56,635 nt of DNA from Candidatus Methanoperedens sp. (GCA_023249105.1 JAHFDG010000021.1:1-56635), one strand, 5' to 3'; counted from the stretch's first letter, positions 8,833 through 18,169 are shown. Numbers and translations: made by a program. The notes: generated by a model not told the origin, from the letters alone.

Positions 8833-9984
8833 ATGAAAATTGCTATAGTCGTTCCTTATTTTCAGAAAGAATGGGGTAGCTACGAATATTATCTGGCAAA
8901 AAACCTATCCATGCTAAGGCAGGATGTAACTATCATTACATCTGCTACAAAGGTGAAAAGATACTACCTGGATGATAGGTCTGCATTCATGGCAGAAGAA
9001 GAAGTTGATGGTTTTTATGTAAAACGCCTGCCAATAAAAATCGAGCTGGAAGAAGCGCCCTATATGCAGGACATGAGGAAAACTCTGGAGGCAGGCAGTT
9101 TTGACATTGTCCACTCGACCGAAGATTTCCAGCCCAGCTCGTGGCAGGCAAGTTCATATACAAAAAAACATAAGATTCCGCTGTTCATCACCCGCTGGCT
9201 TTACTGGAAACCCAATATCAGGCTGGCTTCTTTCTTCCAGTTTTATGACAGGTATATCTCAACCATCGTTAGAAATCGTGCAGCATCCATTATTGCCCCT
9301 TCCTATTCAATAAAAGAATATCTTCTTAACTATGGGGTAAATGAAGAGAAGATCCACTGGATACCGAGTGGCGTTGATATTGAGGCATTCTCCCCGAACC
9401 CCTCCTCAATGCTGAGGGAAAAACTGGGTCTTGGTGATGAGAAAATTATTTTGTCCATCGCGAGGCTCCATCCTCTCAAAGGTCTCCATTCACTTGTTCA
9501 GGCTTATGGGACTGTGGCAAGGAACTTTCCGGAGACAAGGCTTGTAATTCTGGGAAAGGGCCCACAGGAAAAAGAATTAAGAGACATGGCAAAACAATTG
9601 AACATAGAGAAAAAGGTGAGTTTTTTAACAGAACATGTACCCCATGAAAATATATCCCGGTTATATAATGGCGCCGATATCTTTGCTTTTCCAAGCATCG
9701 TAGAGCCGTTTGGGATGGTTAATCTTGAAGCGATGGCATGCGGTGTCCCGACGGTAGCTTCGAATACAGGCGGTATGAGGGATATGGTATTGCAGGGCAG
9801 AACTGGATTTCTATTCACTCCAGGGGATGTAAAAGGGATTGAAATCGCCCTGATGGCAATGCTCGGCGATGAAAGAAAGACAAAGGAAATGGGGACAGAA
9901 TCGAGAAAAAGGGCGCTGGAATACGATTGGAGAGAAATTGCAAAACAGATACTTGAGAGATATGAGGGTGCATTGCGATTATGA
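8833..9984 (+). CDS. GT4 glycosyltransferase
   Basis: A 383-aa GT-B protein. N-terminal domain: KIAIVVPYFQKEWGSYEYYLAKNL. C-terminal domain: LSIARLHPLKGLHSLVQAYG, then LVILGKGPQEKELR and the E-x7-E motif in VEPFGMVNLEAMACG followed by GVPTVASNTGG. All catalytic landmarks of a GT4 are present. It follows the previous GT4 gene by 71 bases in the same direction. It is probably a second step in assembling the same lipid-linked oligosaccharide. Sugar unknown. Confidence 0.92.
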   Translation: MKIAIVVPYFQKEWGSYEYYLAKNLSMLRQDVTIITSATKVKRYYLDDRSAFMAEEEVDGFYVKRLPIKIELEEAPYMQDMRKTLEAGSFDIVHSTEDFQPSSWQASSYTKKHKIPLFITRWLYWKPNIRLASFFQFYDRYISTIVRNRAASIIAPSYSIKEYLLNYGVNEEKIHWIPSGVDIEAFSPNPSSMLREKLGLGDEKIILSIARLHPLKGLHSLVQAYGTVARNFPETRLVILGKGPQEKELRDMAKQLNIEKKVSFLTEHVPHENISRLYNGADIFAFPSIVEPFGMVNLEAMACGVPTVASNTGGMRDMVLQGRTGFLFTPGDVKGIEIALMAMLGDERKTKEMGTESRKRALEYDWREIAKQILERYEGALRL

Positions 9985-10062
9985 GAATAGTACGCATCTC
10001 CACTATTTTTCTGCTTTCTGCCTTTTTGTGATGCGTAAATCATATTAAAAATTATAAAAAAA

Positions 10063-10091
10063 TATTTATACCCAAAAAAGAATCACGGAGG
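10063..10091 (+). promoter_or_regulatory. candidate promoter and ribosome site ahead of the FkbM gene
   Basis: TATTTATA at 10063-10070, within an A-rich run, is a good archaeal TATA box. GGAGG at 10087-10091 is a strong ribosome site. It is followed by a GTG frame of only 18 codons (10097-10153). The signals therefore do not sit directly in front of the FkbM start at 10208, which lies more than 110 bases downstream. Confidence 0.5.
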
Positions 10092-10113
10092 ATTAAGTGC
10101 TGAAAAAGTATAA

Positions 10114-10203
10114 ATGTCCGCGAAAGAGAAAAAGAAGATGTTTTTCGATATAAATAATGCAAAGGAACTAAAAATTAAAAAGATGTTAAATAAGTTGGAT
10201 TAA
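10114..10203 (+). CDS. possible 29-aa leader peptide
   Basis: ATG at 10114 opens a frame encoding a Lys-rich peptide (MSAKEKKKMFFDINNAKELK and nine more residues) that ends at TAA 10201-10203, four bases before the FkbM ATG. The position suggests translational coupling, but no homology is recognised. It could be the remnant of a longer gene, since a second short frame starting at GTG 10097 overlaps it. Confidence 0.25.
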   Translation: MSAKEKKKMFFDINNAKELKIKKMLNKLD

Positions 10204-10207
10204 TACC

Positions 10208-10903
10208 ATGTGGAATATAAAATATATTATACAAGACCTTTTACAGTCAAAAAATTTTCAAGAATTTATAAATCATAGATTCAGTGAAGACAGTAAAGTT
10301 ATACTTCCAAGAAATAGTTTTAAAACTATAAGTACAGAGTATGCTACATTCTATTTTGATGATTATGTGCAAACTATTGGAGATGTAGAATTAGATTATA
10401 GTTTTGAAGATATGCTCCCATCAGATATTGTGTTAGATATTGGGGCATGTATTGGTGCATTCTCCTTAAAAGCATGTAGAAAAGCAGTTCGTGTATATGC
10501 TGTAGAACCATTTATGACTGCACAGTTGAATCGCAATATTGAGTTAAATAAAGTAAAAAATGTTATCGTATTTAATACAGCGTTGGGAAAAGGTGAACTT
10601 AATTTAAAATGGGGAAATATGGTCAGAAAAGTAAAAAGTATGTCTCTTACTGAGATAATTAATCTGTGCGGTGGTCATGTAGACTTTCTAAAGTTGGATT
10701 GTGAGGGGGGGGAATGGTATATTCAGCCGCAGGAACTCCAAGGCATAAGAAGAATTGAAGCTGAAGTACATAATTTTGATGGCAAACACAAATTCAGAGA
10801 TTTTGAGAGTATGCTAGTCCAAGCGGGATTCGATTATATAAGAAAACCCTTAAAAGGTGGGATAGAAACAATTTGTATATCTGCTAGAAAAAAGCATAAT
10901 TAA
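10208..10903 (+). CDS. FkbM-family SAM-dependent methyltransferase
   Basis: A 231-aa methyltransferase of the FkbM family, which O-methylates sugars or related hydroxyls using S-adenosylmethionine. Motif I is VLDIGACIGAFSL (residues about 75-87), the ribose-binding acidic residue is in VYAVEPF, and the family motif DFLKLDCEGGEW is at about 158-169. The N-terminal 60 residues are a family-typical beta-rich region. In this context the target is likely a sugar of the surface glycan. It is followed one base later by the interrupted GT2 gene. Confidence 0.88.
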   Translation: MWNIKYIIQDLLQSKNFQEFINHRFSEDSKVILPRNSFKTISTEYATFYFDDYVQTIGDVELDYSFEDMLPSDIVLDIGACIGAFSLKACRKAVRVYAVEPFMTAQLNRNIELNKVKNVIVFNTALGKGELNLKWGNMVRKVKSMSLTEIINLCGGHVDFLKLDCEGGEWYIQPQELQGIRRIEAEVHNFDGKHKFRDFESMLVQAGFDYIRKPLKGGIETICISARKKHN

Positions 10904-10904
10904 T

Positions 10905-11921
10905 ATGCGAAGATATCTTAAAATATTGCAATCATTTGAGAATTGCTGGAAGATTCTGTTTACTATGAAAGCATCGATAGTTATTAACGCAAAAAATGCA
11001 CTATGCGATATCGAAGAGATTTTAAATTCGCTACTTAATCAAACGTTTTCAGACTTTGAAGTCATAGTTGTTGATAGCGAATCCACAGATGGTACGATAG
11101 AAGTTGTTAAGAAATATATAGATATATTCAAAGACCGCTTAATATTACATATAGAAGAATGCAGTATTGGAAGAGGGCGTCAAATCGGTGCAGAGCTCGC
11201 AAGGACAGAACTCATTTTTTACTTGGATTCTGATTGTATTCCACCAAAGGATTGGTTTGAAAGATTTTACAACGATTTTGTTGAAAAAGGTTGTGACATC
11301 CTATTCGGAAAAGTAAAAACATATCCGGATAAAGGATTCTTTTATAGATGTGTGGGAGCCCTATACGAAAGTGTATACAATGAAGCTGGTGAATTAAATC
11401 TCACTAGATACGGCAATGTAGGTCGTGGAGGTTGAATGTCAAACTGGGGCGTTAAAAGAAAAATAGTATTGAGCGTCAAATTCCCTGATTGGAATTCAAT
11501 GGAGGATATGTACTTCTGTGAAAAAGCGAAAGGATATAAAGTTTGTGTTTCCAATGCATATATATATCACCATCACAGGTCTACTTTCAAATCATATTTA
11601 CAACAAAATATTAGAAATGGAGCAGGAGAAATACAATATCTAAGATACAAAAAAGATAAAAAAGGAATTTACGGTTATATTGCCGGTATTTTGGGGGTTA
11701 TAGCATTATCCGGTATAGCAATATTATCTCAAAAATATATTTTAGTAAATTTTTTCCTTGCCTTGTATATTGGATTTCTAATGCGAAGATATGGGATATT
11801 TAAAAGGATTTATAAACAATATGGGTTTAAAGTGCTGGTAGGTTCTATTATTTTGTATAATATTTCGGTTATAGGTACTGCGTATGGAAAAATTAAGGAG
11901 ATTGTCATAGGTACTAAGTAA
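10905..11921 (+). pseudogene. family 2 glycosyltransferase split by an in-frame TGA
   Basis: Two frames in the same phase are separated only by TGA at 11433-11435. The first (176 codons) holds the GT2 catalytic half: SIVINAKN, VVDSESTDGT and the DSD metal site in FYLDSDCIPP. The second starts at the ATG directly after the stop (TGAATG) and holds FPDWNSMEDMYFCEKAKGYK, the acceptor-side ED motif, then a C-terminal membrane region. Together they make one normal GT2 of about 338 aa, so a single nonsense change, a sequencing error or reinitiation at TGA-ATG explains the split. The start is ATG at 10905 or, matching the usual GT2 N-terminus better, ATG at 10965. The intact parent would transfer one sugar of the surface glycan. 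Confidence 0.8.
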
Positions 11922-11925
11922 AAAT

Positions 11926-12630
11926 TTAAACACGCTTTATTATATAAATTTTTTGATATGTGCTGCCGAAATCAAAAATTGGCATAAACCAGCCAATCAT
12001 TTTCATTAATACTTTTAATAGCTCATTCCTCTTTGCAGGTGCAAATTTCCACAATAATGTGTCAAAAGGCAATTGAACGATCATGGTAGTGAGCCAAATA
12101 GTTAAATTCACATTACCAAAAACTTCTATCTTACTATTTGGATTTGAATTATATATTTCTTCGATAATGTTTCCTTTTTCTGGTAATCCGAATTCTTCAT
12201 GTTCTCTTAACCATCCCAAATCTTCAAAAAAGAGAGACTGGAATCTTCTAAGTTTTTCCTCACAATACTCACTCTTTTTACCACATGGGACAGAAATCAC
12301 GATAAAATTTTTTGTAACTCGAAGCATTTCACGAATCACTATGCTTCGTGCGTTAGATTGTATGTGTTCAAGCATAGAAACAGAAACTACAACTTCAAAT
12401 GCACTATCTCTGAATGGAAGAAAACATGCTGAACCAACAATAGGAAAAAGATTCTTTGCTATATTGGTTTCATCATGAAACTGTATATCCAATCCTATTA
12501 TGTTTCCCTCATAAAAGCGCGCAGTACCGTAGCTACTAGATCCAATCTCTAATATACGGCAGTCTTTTCTTGTACATAAACGTTTCATAATCTGTACAAT
12601 CGGCCAGTAACGTTGTATTACATCAATCAT
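11926..12630 (-). CDS. class I SAM-dependent methyltransferase
   Basis: A 234-aa protein with motif I ILEIGSSSYGTARFY (about residues 24-38), the acidic loop GLDIQFHD, and the post-I pattern LPFRDSAFEVVVSVSMLEHI typical of Methyltransf_11 enzymes. Its C-terminal third is hydrophobic enough to associate with the membrane. It overlaps the upstream GT2 gene by four bases and is the last gene of the minus-strand rfb operon. Substrate unknown, probably a glycan sugar. Confidence 0.85.
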   Translation of the reverse strand: MIDVIQRYWPIVQIMKRLCTRKDCRILEIGSSSYGTARFYEGNIIGLDIQFHDETNIAKNLFPIVGSACFLPFRDSAFEVVVSVSMLEHIQSNARSIVIREMLRVTKNFIVISVPCGKKSEYCEEKLRRFQSLFFEDLGWLREHEEFGLPEKGNIIEEIYNSNPNSKIEVFGNVNLTIWLTTMIVQLPFDTLLWKFAPAKRNELLKVLMKMIGWFMPIFDFGSTYQKIYIIKRV

Positions 12631-13544
12631 AACTTGGGTAAATATTTATTCTTCCCGTTCAGAGCATCAATTATTCCTTGCAATCGTGCAGGAGGCAAAT
12701 CAAAATGTCCTCTACTTGCATACAGTAAACTGTATATCGGCGTTGCAATAAATAGCTCACGCAATAATGCATCCACAAACCTTAATTTACTATAGTTTTT
12801 TCTAACCATCACCAACTTATTCCTTGTTCCAAGATATACAATAAATGGACTCATTCTACCTTGTTTTTTTGATGTTGCCCCTTCTTTGTGCCATACATGA
12901 GGATATGGAATATACATACATTTGTATCCCGCTTTTCTTGCACGGATGCACAGGTCAACATCTTCCTGATATGCAAAAAATGATTCATCGAACAATCCTA
13001 TTTTTTTTATTACTTCCTTTTTTATCAACATCGCGCAACCGGTCACATATTCGCAAGTTGCAGCAGTATCATAGATGTTGCTATCTTTTCTCCCGTACCC
13101 GATATGAGCTCCTTGATATTTCCAGTCAATATACCCTCCTGCAAACCAGATTGTATCAGGTCTGTCATAAAAATATATTTTAGGGCAAAAAATGCTTGCA
13201 TCAGGATGCTCAGATGCTTGCTTTATTAGACAATCCAAAAAATCCTCTTTAACTATTGTATCATTGTTCAAAAATAAAATATAATCTCCCCTGGCTATAC
13301 TCATTCCTTTATTAGCCCCTTCTGCAAATCCCAGATTTATTTTATTGATTATGAAAATAATATTAGAATATTTAGATTCTAATTCTTTTAATATCTCTTT
13401 AGAACCATCAGTTGAGCCATTATCAATTAAAATAATTTCATAATTATTAAAATTGTTTTTCATAAGGGAGTGTACGCATTCTAAAGTGTCATTTGTATTA
13501 TTATAATTAAGTATGAGGACAGATATTTCTGGTTTAGTATTCAT
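12627..13544 (-). CDS. family 2 glycosyltransferase, rhamnosyltransferase-like
   Basis: A 305-aa inverting GT-A enzyme. Nucleotide-binding start ISVLILNYNN, IDNGSTDGS at about residue 40, the DxD-equivalent LFLNNDTIV near 90, and the acceptor-side motif YQEDVDLCIRARKAGY near 195 are all present. The layout matches WbbL-type rhamnosyltransferases. It lies directly downstream of the dTDP-rhamnose genes, 57 bases after rfbD, which favours rhamnose as donor, although the sequence alone does not prove this. It overlaps the following methyltransferase by four bases. Confidence 0.9.
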   Translation of the reverse strand: MNTKPEISVLILNYNNTNDTLECVHSLMKNNFNNYEIILIDNGSTDGSKEILKELESKYSNIIFIINKINLGFAEGANKGMSIARGDYILFLNNDTIVKEDFLDCLIKQASEHPDASIFCPKIYFYDRPDTIWFAGGYIDWKYQGAHIGYGRKDSNIYDTAATCEYVTGCAMLIKKEVIKKIGLFDESFFAYQEDVDLCIRARKAGYKCMYIPYPHVWHKEGATSKKQGRMSPFIVYLGTRNKLVMVRKNYSKLRFVDALLRELFIATPIYSLLYASRGHFDLPPARLQGIIDALNGKNKYLPKL

Positions 13545-13601
13545 TTTTCCAGCCTGTAAACAATATCGAACTCAAGCGGTGAGTTCAAGGATTCTCCTTT
13601 A

Positions 13602-14462
13602 TTATAAGTATTCCTTCTCAATAAGATAGTTCCGCAAAGCTTCCTGCCAGCTTTCCATATACAGTCCATACTTTTTCAGTTTGATGTTATTAAGTGGTGA
13701 ATACATTGGTCTCCTTGCTTTTAATTGCATTGTATTGGTTTTTATAGGAGATAAATTTGCCTTTATATTAATTGTCTCAAAAATCGATTTTGCAAATTCG
13801 TACCATGAGCATTGCTCTTTGTTGACAACATGATAAATACCAAAAGGCAGATTTTTTATCAATATATTCTTTATCATACCTGCTGCATCTTTTGTATAAG
13901 TCGGAGACATTATCATATCATCCACAACTTTAATTTCTTCGTTGTTGTGCGCTTTTTTTATCATAGTCTCCACGAAATTTCCACCCTTGCCGCTTGCTCC
14001 TGCGGCTCCAAACAGACTGGAGGAACGTATGATATAGTATTTTTCCAGCGTATTTCTAACAAAATATTCACCGGCAAGCTTGCTGTTTCCATATACATTT
14101 AAAGGATTAGGGATATCGTTTTCAATATAAGGTTCTTTTTTCCTGCCATCAAAGATATAATCAGTACTTATATGCATCAAAATTGAATTCAAATCTTTAG
14201 AGATTAACGCGATGTTTCTTGCACCCAACGCATTTACAGCAAAAGCCCTGTCAGCAAAATATTCTGCATCATCCACTCTCACATAAGCTGCACAGTTGAT
14301 TATAGCTTCAGGCTGTATTTTTTTTAAGATGTTTAGAGACATTTTAAAATCAGTAACATCGATATCTGCATGAGTCAGAGGTACAATTTCATCGTTTTTG
14401 TTCAGTATTCTTACAAGATCAAAGCCAAGCTGCCCGTTCGCTCCAATTACAGCAATTTTTAT
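13602..14462 (-). CDS. rfbD: dTDP-4-dehydrorhamnose reductase, apparently starting at AUA
   Basis: The last step of dTDP-L-rhamnose synthesis, NAD(P)H reduction of dTDP-4-keto-rhamnose. The Rossmann motif IGANGQLG lies only when the frame is read back to 14462; YIFDG and the YGNSKLAGE catalytic Tyr-Lys motif follow. The first canonical ATG (14342) would delete the cofactor-binding motif. The codon where ATG is expected is ATA (14462-14460), overlapping the rfbB stop as TCATAA. The only in-frame codons upstream before a stop are AAG AGA GAA CAG GGG GTT CTG GTC. From ATA the product is 286 aa, the normal RfbD length, with GGGGG eight bases upstream. A rare AUA start or an ATG-to-ATA mutation is implied. 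Confidence 0.88.
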   Translation of the reverse strand: MKIAVIGANGQLGFDLVRILNKNDEIVPLTHADIDVTDFKMSLNILKKIQPEAIINCAAYVRVDDAEYFADRAFAVNALGARNIALISKDLNSILMHISTDYIFDGRKKEPYIENDIPNPLNVYGNSKLAGEYFVRNTLEKYYIIRSSSLFGAAGASGKGGNFVETMIKKAHNNEEIKVVDDMIMSPTYTKDAAGMIKNILIKNLPFGIYHVVNKEQCSWYEFAKSIFETINIKANLSPIKTNTMQLKARRPMYSPLNNIKLKKYGLYMESWQEALRNYLIEKEYL

Positions 14463-15451
14463 GACCAGAACCCCCTGTTCTCTCTTTCAAGTCTCTCTTT
14501 CAGCGGCTTCCACCATATGGAATTATTCTTATACCAATCCACGGTTTTCGCAAGTCCTGCTTCTAAATTTACTTTTGGCGCCCATCCAAGGTCTTTTTTG
14601 ATTTTGGTATTATCAAGAGCATAGCGGTAATCGTGCCCTGGCCTGTCCTTGACGAATTTTATATAACTTTCATTTTTACCTAATAATTTTAGAATAATTT
14701 TTACAATATCGATGTTCCTTTTTTCACTCTCGCCGCCCACATTGTAAACTTCGCCATTCTTTCCTCTGTCCAGAATAGTTGCAATGCCTGCGCAGCAATC
14801 CTCAACAAAAATCCAGTCCCGTATATTTTTCCCTTCACCGTACACAGGTACAGGTTTATCCTCCAACAGATTGGTTATTATCAGTGGAATAAACTTTTCA
14901 GGATATTGATAGTAACCGTAATTGTTGGAAGGTCTGGCCGTAACTACAGGCAAATCATACGTTTCATGATACGCTCTTATTATCAAGTCGGCTGAAGCTT
15001 TGGAAGCAGAATACGGAGAGTTTGGAAGCATGGGCAGCGTTTCAATGAACTTACCAGTCTCCCCAAGTTCCCCATATACCTCATCCGTGGAAATATGCAC
15101 AAATTTCTTAATATTGCTTTTCCTGCACGCTTCAAGGAGGGCTACTGTCCCTTCGATATTTGTAACAATAAAAGGCGTTGGGTCAAGTATCGACCTGTCA
15201 ACATGGCTCTCGGCTGCGAAATTGACCAGATAATCCACATCCTGAACAAGTCCTGATACCAGCTTTTTGTCCTCTATCCTGCCATGAACAAAGCTATAGT
15301 TCTTGTTTTTCTCTATATCTGTCAGGTTGTCAGGATTTCCGGAATACGTTAATGCATCAAGATTTATTAATTCATGGTCAGTATTTTTTAAAATATAATG
15401 AATAAAGTTAGAACCTATAAAACCGCATCCGCCAGTCACAAGAATTTTCAT
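14459..15451 (-). CDS. rfbB: dTDP-glucose 4,6-dehydratase
   Basis: Converts dTDP-glucose to dTDP-4-keto-6-deoxyglucose, step 2 of the rhamnose pathway. At 330 aa it has the NAD-binding GGCGFIGSNF (residues 7-16), the dehydratase motif HISTDEVYGELG with the catalytic Asp-Glu pair, YSASKASAD with Tyr and Lys, and RPSNNYGYYQYPEKFIPL, the signature of RfbB. It overlaps the rfbC stop by four bases upstream and the rfbD start downstream. Confidence 0.96.
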   Translation of the reverse strand: MKILVTGGCGFIGSNFIHYILKNTDHELINLDALTYSGNPDNLTDIEKNKNYSFVHGRIEDKKLVSGLVQDVDYLVNFAAESHVDRSILDPTPFIVTNIEGTVALLEACRKSNIKKFVHISTDEVYGELGETGKFIETLPMLPNSPYSASKASADLIIRAYHETYDLPVVTARPSNNYGYYQYPEKFIPLIITNLLEDKPVPVYGEGKNIRDWIFVEDCCAGIATILDRGKNGEVYNVGGESEKRNIDIVKIILKLLGKNESYIKFVKDRPGHDYRYALDNTKIKKDLGWAPKVNLEAGLAKTVDWYKNNSIWWKPLKERLERENRGFWS

Positions 15452-15933
15452 TGCTCATCCACCTTAAAAGGACTGTTATCCATACCTTCGTATCTTATTT
15501 CGTCCACGCTTTCTTTCTTCCCCCAGCCTGCGTAGAGTTTATTTGGAAGATTTATTATCAGACCCGGTTTGTCTCCAACATTTTTATAAGCGTGAACTAT
15601 ACCCGGAGGAACTATTACGATTTTGGGTTCATCTTGACCAATGTTTAAAATCATTTTATTTTTATATGTTGAAGAATCTTTTCTATTATCCCATAGTATT
15701 AACTTAAAGTCCGAAGTACCTAAAAAACAAAAATAATCTGTTTGTTCCAGATGTTCATGGGGTCCTCGTGCAATTCCCGGATAGGTCAGCGATATGTAGG
15801 ACATCTGGGGAAAAATATCTTCATCGACTGTATCTTCCCTGAAAAGCTCTATAAGCCAGCCTCTATCATCTTCATTTTTTACTAAATCTTTTATAATGAT
15901 TCCATTAATTTCGCCACGTTTGAAATCTCTCAT
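15448..15933 (-). CDS. rfbC: dTDP-4-dehydrorhamnose 3,5-epimerase family
   Basis: A 161-aa cupin epimerase. DDRGWLIELFRED at the N-terminus is the RmlC start, and the catalytic His lies in GPHEHLEQTDYF (about residues 57-68). VIVPPGIVHAYKN is the cupin strand, and YAGWGKKESVDEIRYE carries the C-terminal Tyr region. It is a shorter and more diverged form than enteric RfbC, as is common in archaea. It overlaps rfbA and rfbB by four bases each, so it belongs to the same operon. Confidence 0.9.
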   Translation of the reverse strand: MRDFKRGEINGIIIKDLVKNEDDRGWLIELFREDTVDEDIFPQMSYISLTYPGIARGPHEHLEQTDYFCFLGTSDFKLILWDNRKDSSTYKNKMILNIGQDEPKIVIVPPGIVHAYKNVGDKPGLIINLPNKLYAGWGKKESVDEIRYEGMDNSPFKVDEQ

Positions 15934-16994
15934 ACCTCTATCTCCGAATAATCCCCTATCATCAATCTCAATGCTTTATGGCTGTTATGATTCTTTGAAA
16001 CTTTTACCTCCTTTCCTATCAAGCTATCTTCCAGCCTTTCTATTTCTCTAACCTCTGCATTATTGAGAATGACACAGTGCTCAATGGACGAATCTATGAT
16101 CTTGGTATCGTCACCGATGCTGGTATAAGGTCCTATAAAAGAGTTCTCAATATGGGAATTTTTGCCTATAACTACAGGACCGCGGATAATGCTGTTTATA
16201 ACAACTGTACCTATGTCGATTTTTACCCTTCCGGTTACTTTACTTTTCTTATCCAGGCTCCCATGTATTTCATTTTTCACATATTCATCCAGAACTATAC
16301 TATTTGCTGTTAAAATATCATCCTTTTTTCCCGTATCAAGCCACCAGGATTTGAGAATTTCACTTTTTACTTTGCAGCCCATGTTGATTAATTCCTGTAT
16401 GGCATCCGTGATTTCAAGCTCGTTTCGCCATGATGGTTTTATTTTATCTATAGCATCATGTATTCTTGGAGAGAATATATAGACTCCAACCAGGGCTAAA
16501 TTGCTTGGCGGTTGTTTTGGTTTCTCTATAAGTTTAACCACATTTCCTTTATCGTCCAAAACCGCCACGCCAAAGGCAGTTGGATTTTCAACTTCTTTTA
16601 ATAGAATTAATGCATCCAGTTTTTCCTTTTTGAATTTCTCTACGAGCTTTTTTATCCCTTCTCCAAGCAGGTTATCTCCAAGACACATCACAAAAGGTTC
16701 ATCTTTTAAGAAATTTTTTGCTGTTTTTACAGCATGTGCCAGCCCCAGGGGTTCTTGCGGTATATAAGTGACTCTTATTCTCCATGCAGAACCGTCTTTT
16801 ACATAGTCTTTTACATACTCGCCAGTTTCGTGCGCGATAATTATTGCGGTATCTTCTATTCCAGCCTGGGAAGTTTGATCCAGGACATAGCCAAGTATAG
16901 GTTTATTAGCCACTGGAATGAGCTGCTTTGCTGTTGTAAATGTTAAAGGTCTCAGCCTTGTTCCCTTACCACCGCTTAAAATTAATGCTTTCAA
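15930..16994 (-). CDS. rfbA: glucose-1-phosphate thymidylyltransferase, long form
   Basis: Makes dTDP-glucose from dTTP and glucose-1-phosphate. The nucleotidyl signature LSGGKGTRLRPLTFTTAKQL is at residues 6-25, the Mg site is in MCLGDNL, and EKPKQPPSNLALVGVYIF is the sugar-binding strand. After residue about 240 the chain has left-handed beta-helix repeats (IGTVVINS, IRGPVVIGKN, IENSFIGPYT), as in the archaeal long RmlA/GlmU-like form. It is the first gene of the minus-strand operon rfbA-rfbC-rfbB-rfbD-GT2-methyltransferase. Its promoter should lie in the 217-bp gap 16995-17211. Confidence 0.93.
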   Translation of the reverse strand: MKALILSGGKGTRLRPLTFTTAKQLIPVANKPILGYVLDQTSQAGIEDTAIIIAHETGEYVKDYVKDGSAWRIRVTYIPQEPLGLAHAVKTAKNFLKDEPFVMCLGDNLLGEGIKKLVEKFKKEKLDALILLKEVENPTAFGVAVLDDKGNVVKLIEKPKQPPSNLALVGVYIFSPRIHDAIDKIKPSWRNELEITDAIQELINMGCKVKSEILKSWWLDTGKKDDILTANSIVLDEYVKNEIHGSLDKKSKVTGRVKIDIGTVVINSIIRGPVVIGKNSHIENSFIGPYTSIGDDTKIIDSSIEHCVILNNAEVREIERLEDSLIGKEVKVSKNHNSHKALRLMIGDYSEIEV

Positions 16995-17211
16995 TGTTTC
17001 ACTACCTATCTCAAATATACTATTTTTATGCTAATAGTATGTAGAGTGATATATCTATTACGCAAATAAAATGGCATGTCACTCATTTAAAGAATTACTA
17101 AAAGATTCGGTGTTTACTGAAGATTCTATCAATTGATTTGCCAACTTTCATATATTGCGAATAAATAGTAGTAAGTAATTAAATAGCCTTCCCAAAACAC
17201 TGGAGAACAAA

Positions 17212-18153
17212 ATGACAGCAAGCATAATTATTCCCACACTAAATGAAAAAGAGAATATTGCCAATACGTTATATGTCTGGCTGAACCAGTCATATACCAA
17301 CCTTGAAATCATAATAGTTGACGGTGGCTCTACCGATGGTACCTGTGATATAGTAGAAGAGATTTCCAAAATTCATAACAACGTCCGACTGTTGGTTGAG
17401 AAAAAAACAGGACCCGCTGAAGCAAGGAATAAGGGGTGCAAAGCAGCAAATGGAGAAATAGTAGTTTTCGCAGACGCCGACATTGCAGGGGTAAATAAAG
17501 ATTTTCTTAAAAATAGCATAAAACATTTTGATGACCTAAACGTAATCGGCGTATCCCCGGATGCTGAATATTCGAATGACACATTAGTTGAGACTGCATT
17601 TTTTTCAGGACGGAAAAGTACTGGTTTAAATGCTATGTTATCTTATTACCCCCTCCTGATGAGACAAGATACCTTTCTTGAGCTTGGTGGTTTTCCCGAT
17701 ATAGGATTTGGCGAAGACCTTATTATGAGGGATAAAGTAATAAAAAAAGTAATTACAAGTCCAAAAAAATTAGTTTTCGAACCTCAATCAATAGTTTCAA
17801 TCCATGGTCCCCATACATTGGGTGAGTTTTGGACGCAGCAGAAATGGTATGGAAGAACCTTCCCCCTCTATGCAGCGAAGGCAAGACCGGAATTAGAAGG
17901 ATATATCAACTTTTATCTAAATACCTTTTTATCTTGCACCCTGTTTTTCATTTTTTTCGTTCCGTATTTTCCAGTCCTGATAGTTAACCTGACACCACTG
18001 CTTTTTTCTTTCACACTCTATTTATTGAATGGTATTAAAAATTCAAATCTAAAGATTTCGCTGGTCAAGTTTTTATTAATACTAATAGGCGGCTTTGCAA
18101 AGGGCTTTGGATTGTTGGAATATCTTTTGGGTAAAAGAAGAATCGGTAGATGA
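17212..18153 (+). CDS. family 2 glycosyltransferase with C-terminal membrane helices
   Basis: A 313-aa GT2. SIIIPTLNEKENI and VDGGSTDGT form the nucleotide site, FADADI is the metal-binding DAD, and GFPDIGFGEDLIMRDK is the acceptor-side ED motif. Two to three hydrophobic helices after residue about 235 anchor it in the membrane. GGAG at 17202-17205 is its ribosome site. It is divergent from rfbA and convergent with the GT4 gene at 18170 (16 bases between stops). Sugar unknown. Confidence 0.9.
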   Translation: MTASIIIPTLNEKENIANTLYVWLNQSYTNLEIIIVDGGSTDGTCDIVEEISKIHNNVRLLVEKKTGPAEARNKGCKAANGEIVVFADADIAGVNKDFLKNSIKHFDDLNVIGVSPDAEYSNDTLVETAFFSGRKSTGLNAMLSYYPLLMRQDTFLELGGFPDIGFGEDLIMRDKVIKKVITSPKKLVFEPQSIVSIHGPHTLGEFWTQQKWYGRTFPLYAAKARPELEGYINFYLNTFLSCTLFFIFFVPYFPVLIVNLTPLLFSFTLYLLNGIKNSNLKISLVKFLLILIGGFAKGFGLLEYLLGKRRIGR

Positions 18154-18169
18154 AACATTATGCCATCTA

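Noticed and set aside
9504-10043. A 179-codon open frame on the minus strand
   Set aside because: It lies opposite the GT4 gene at 8833-9984, has a composition typical of an antisense frame and no recognisable motif.
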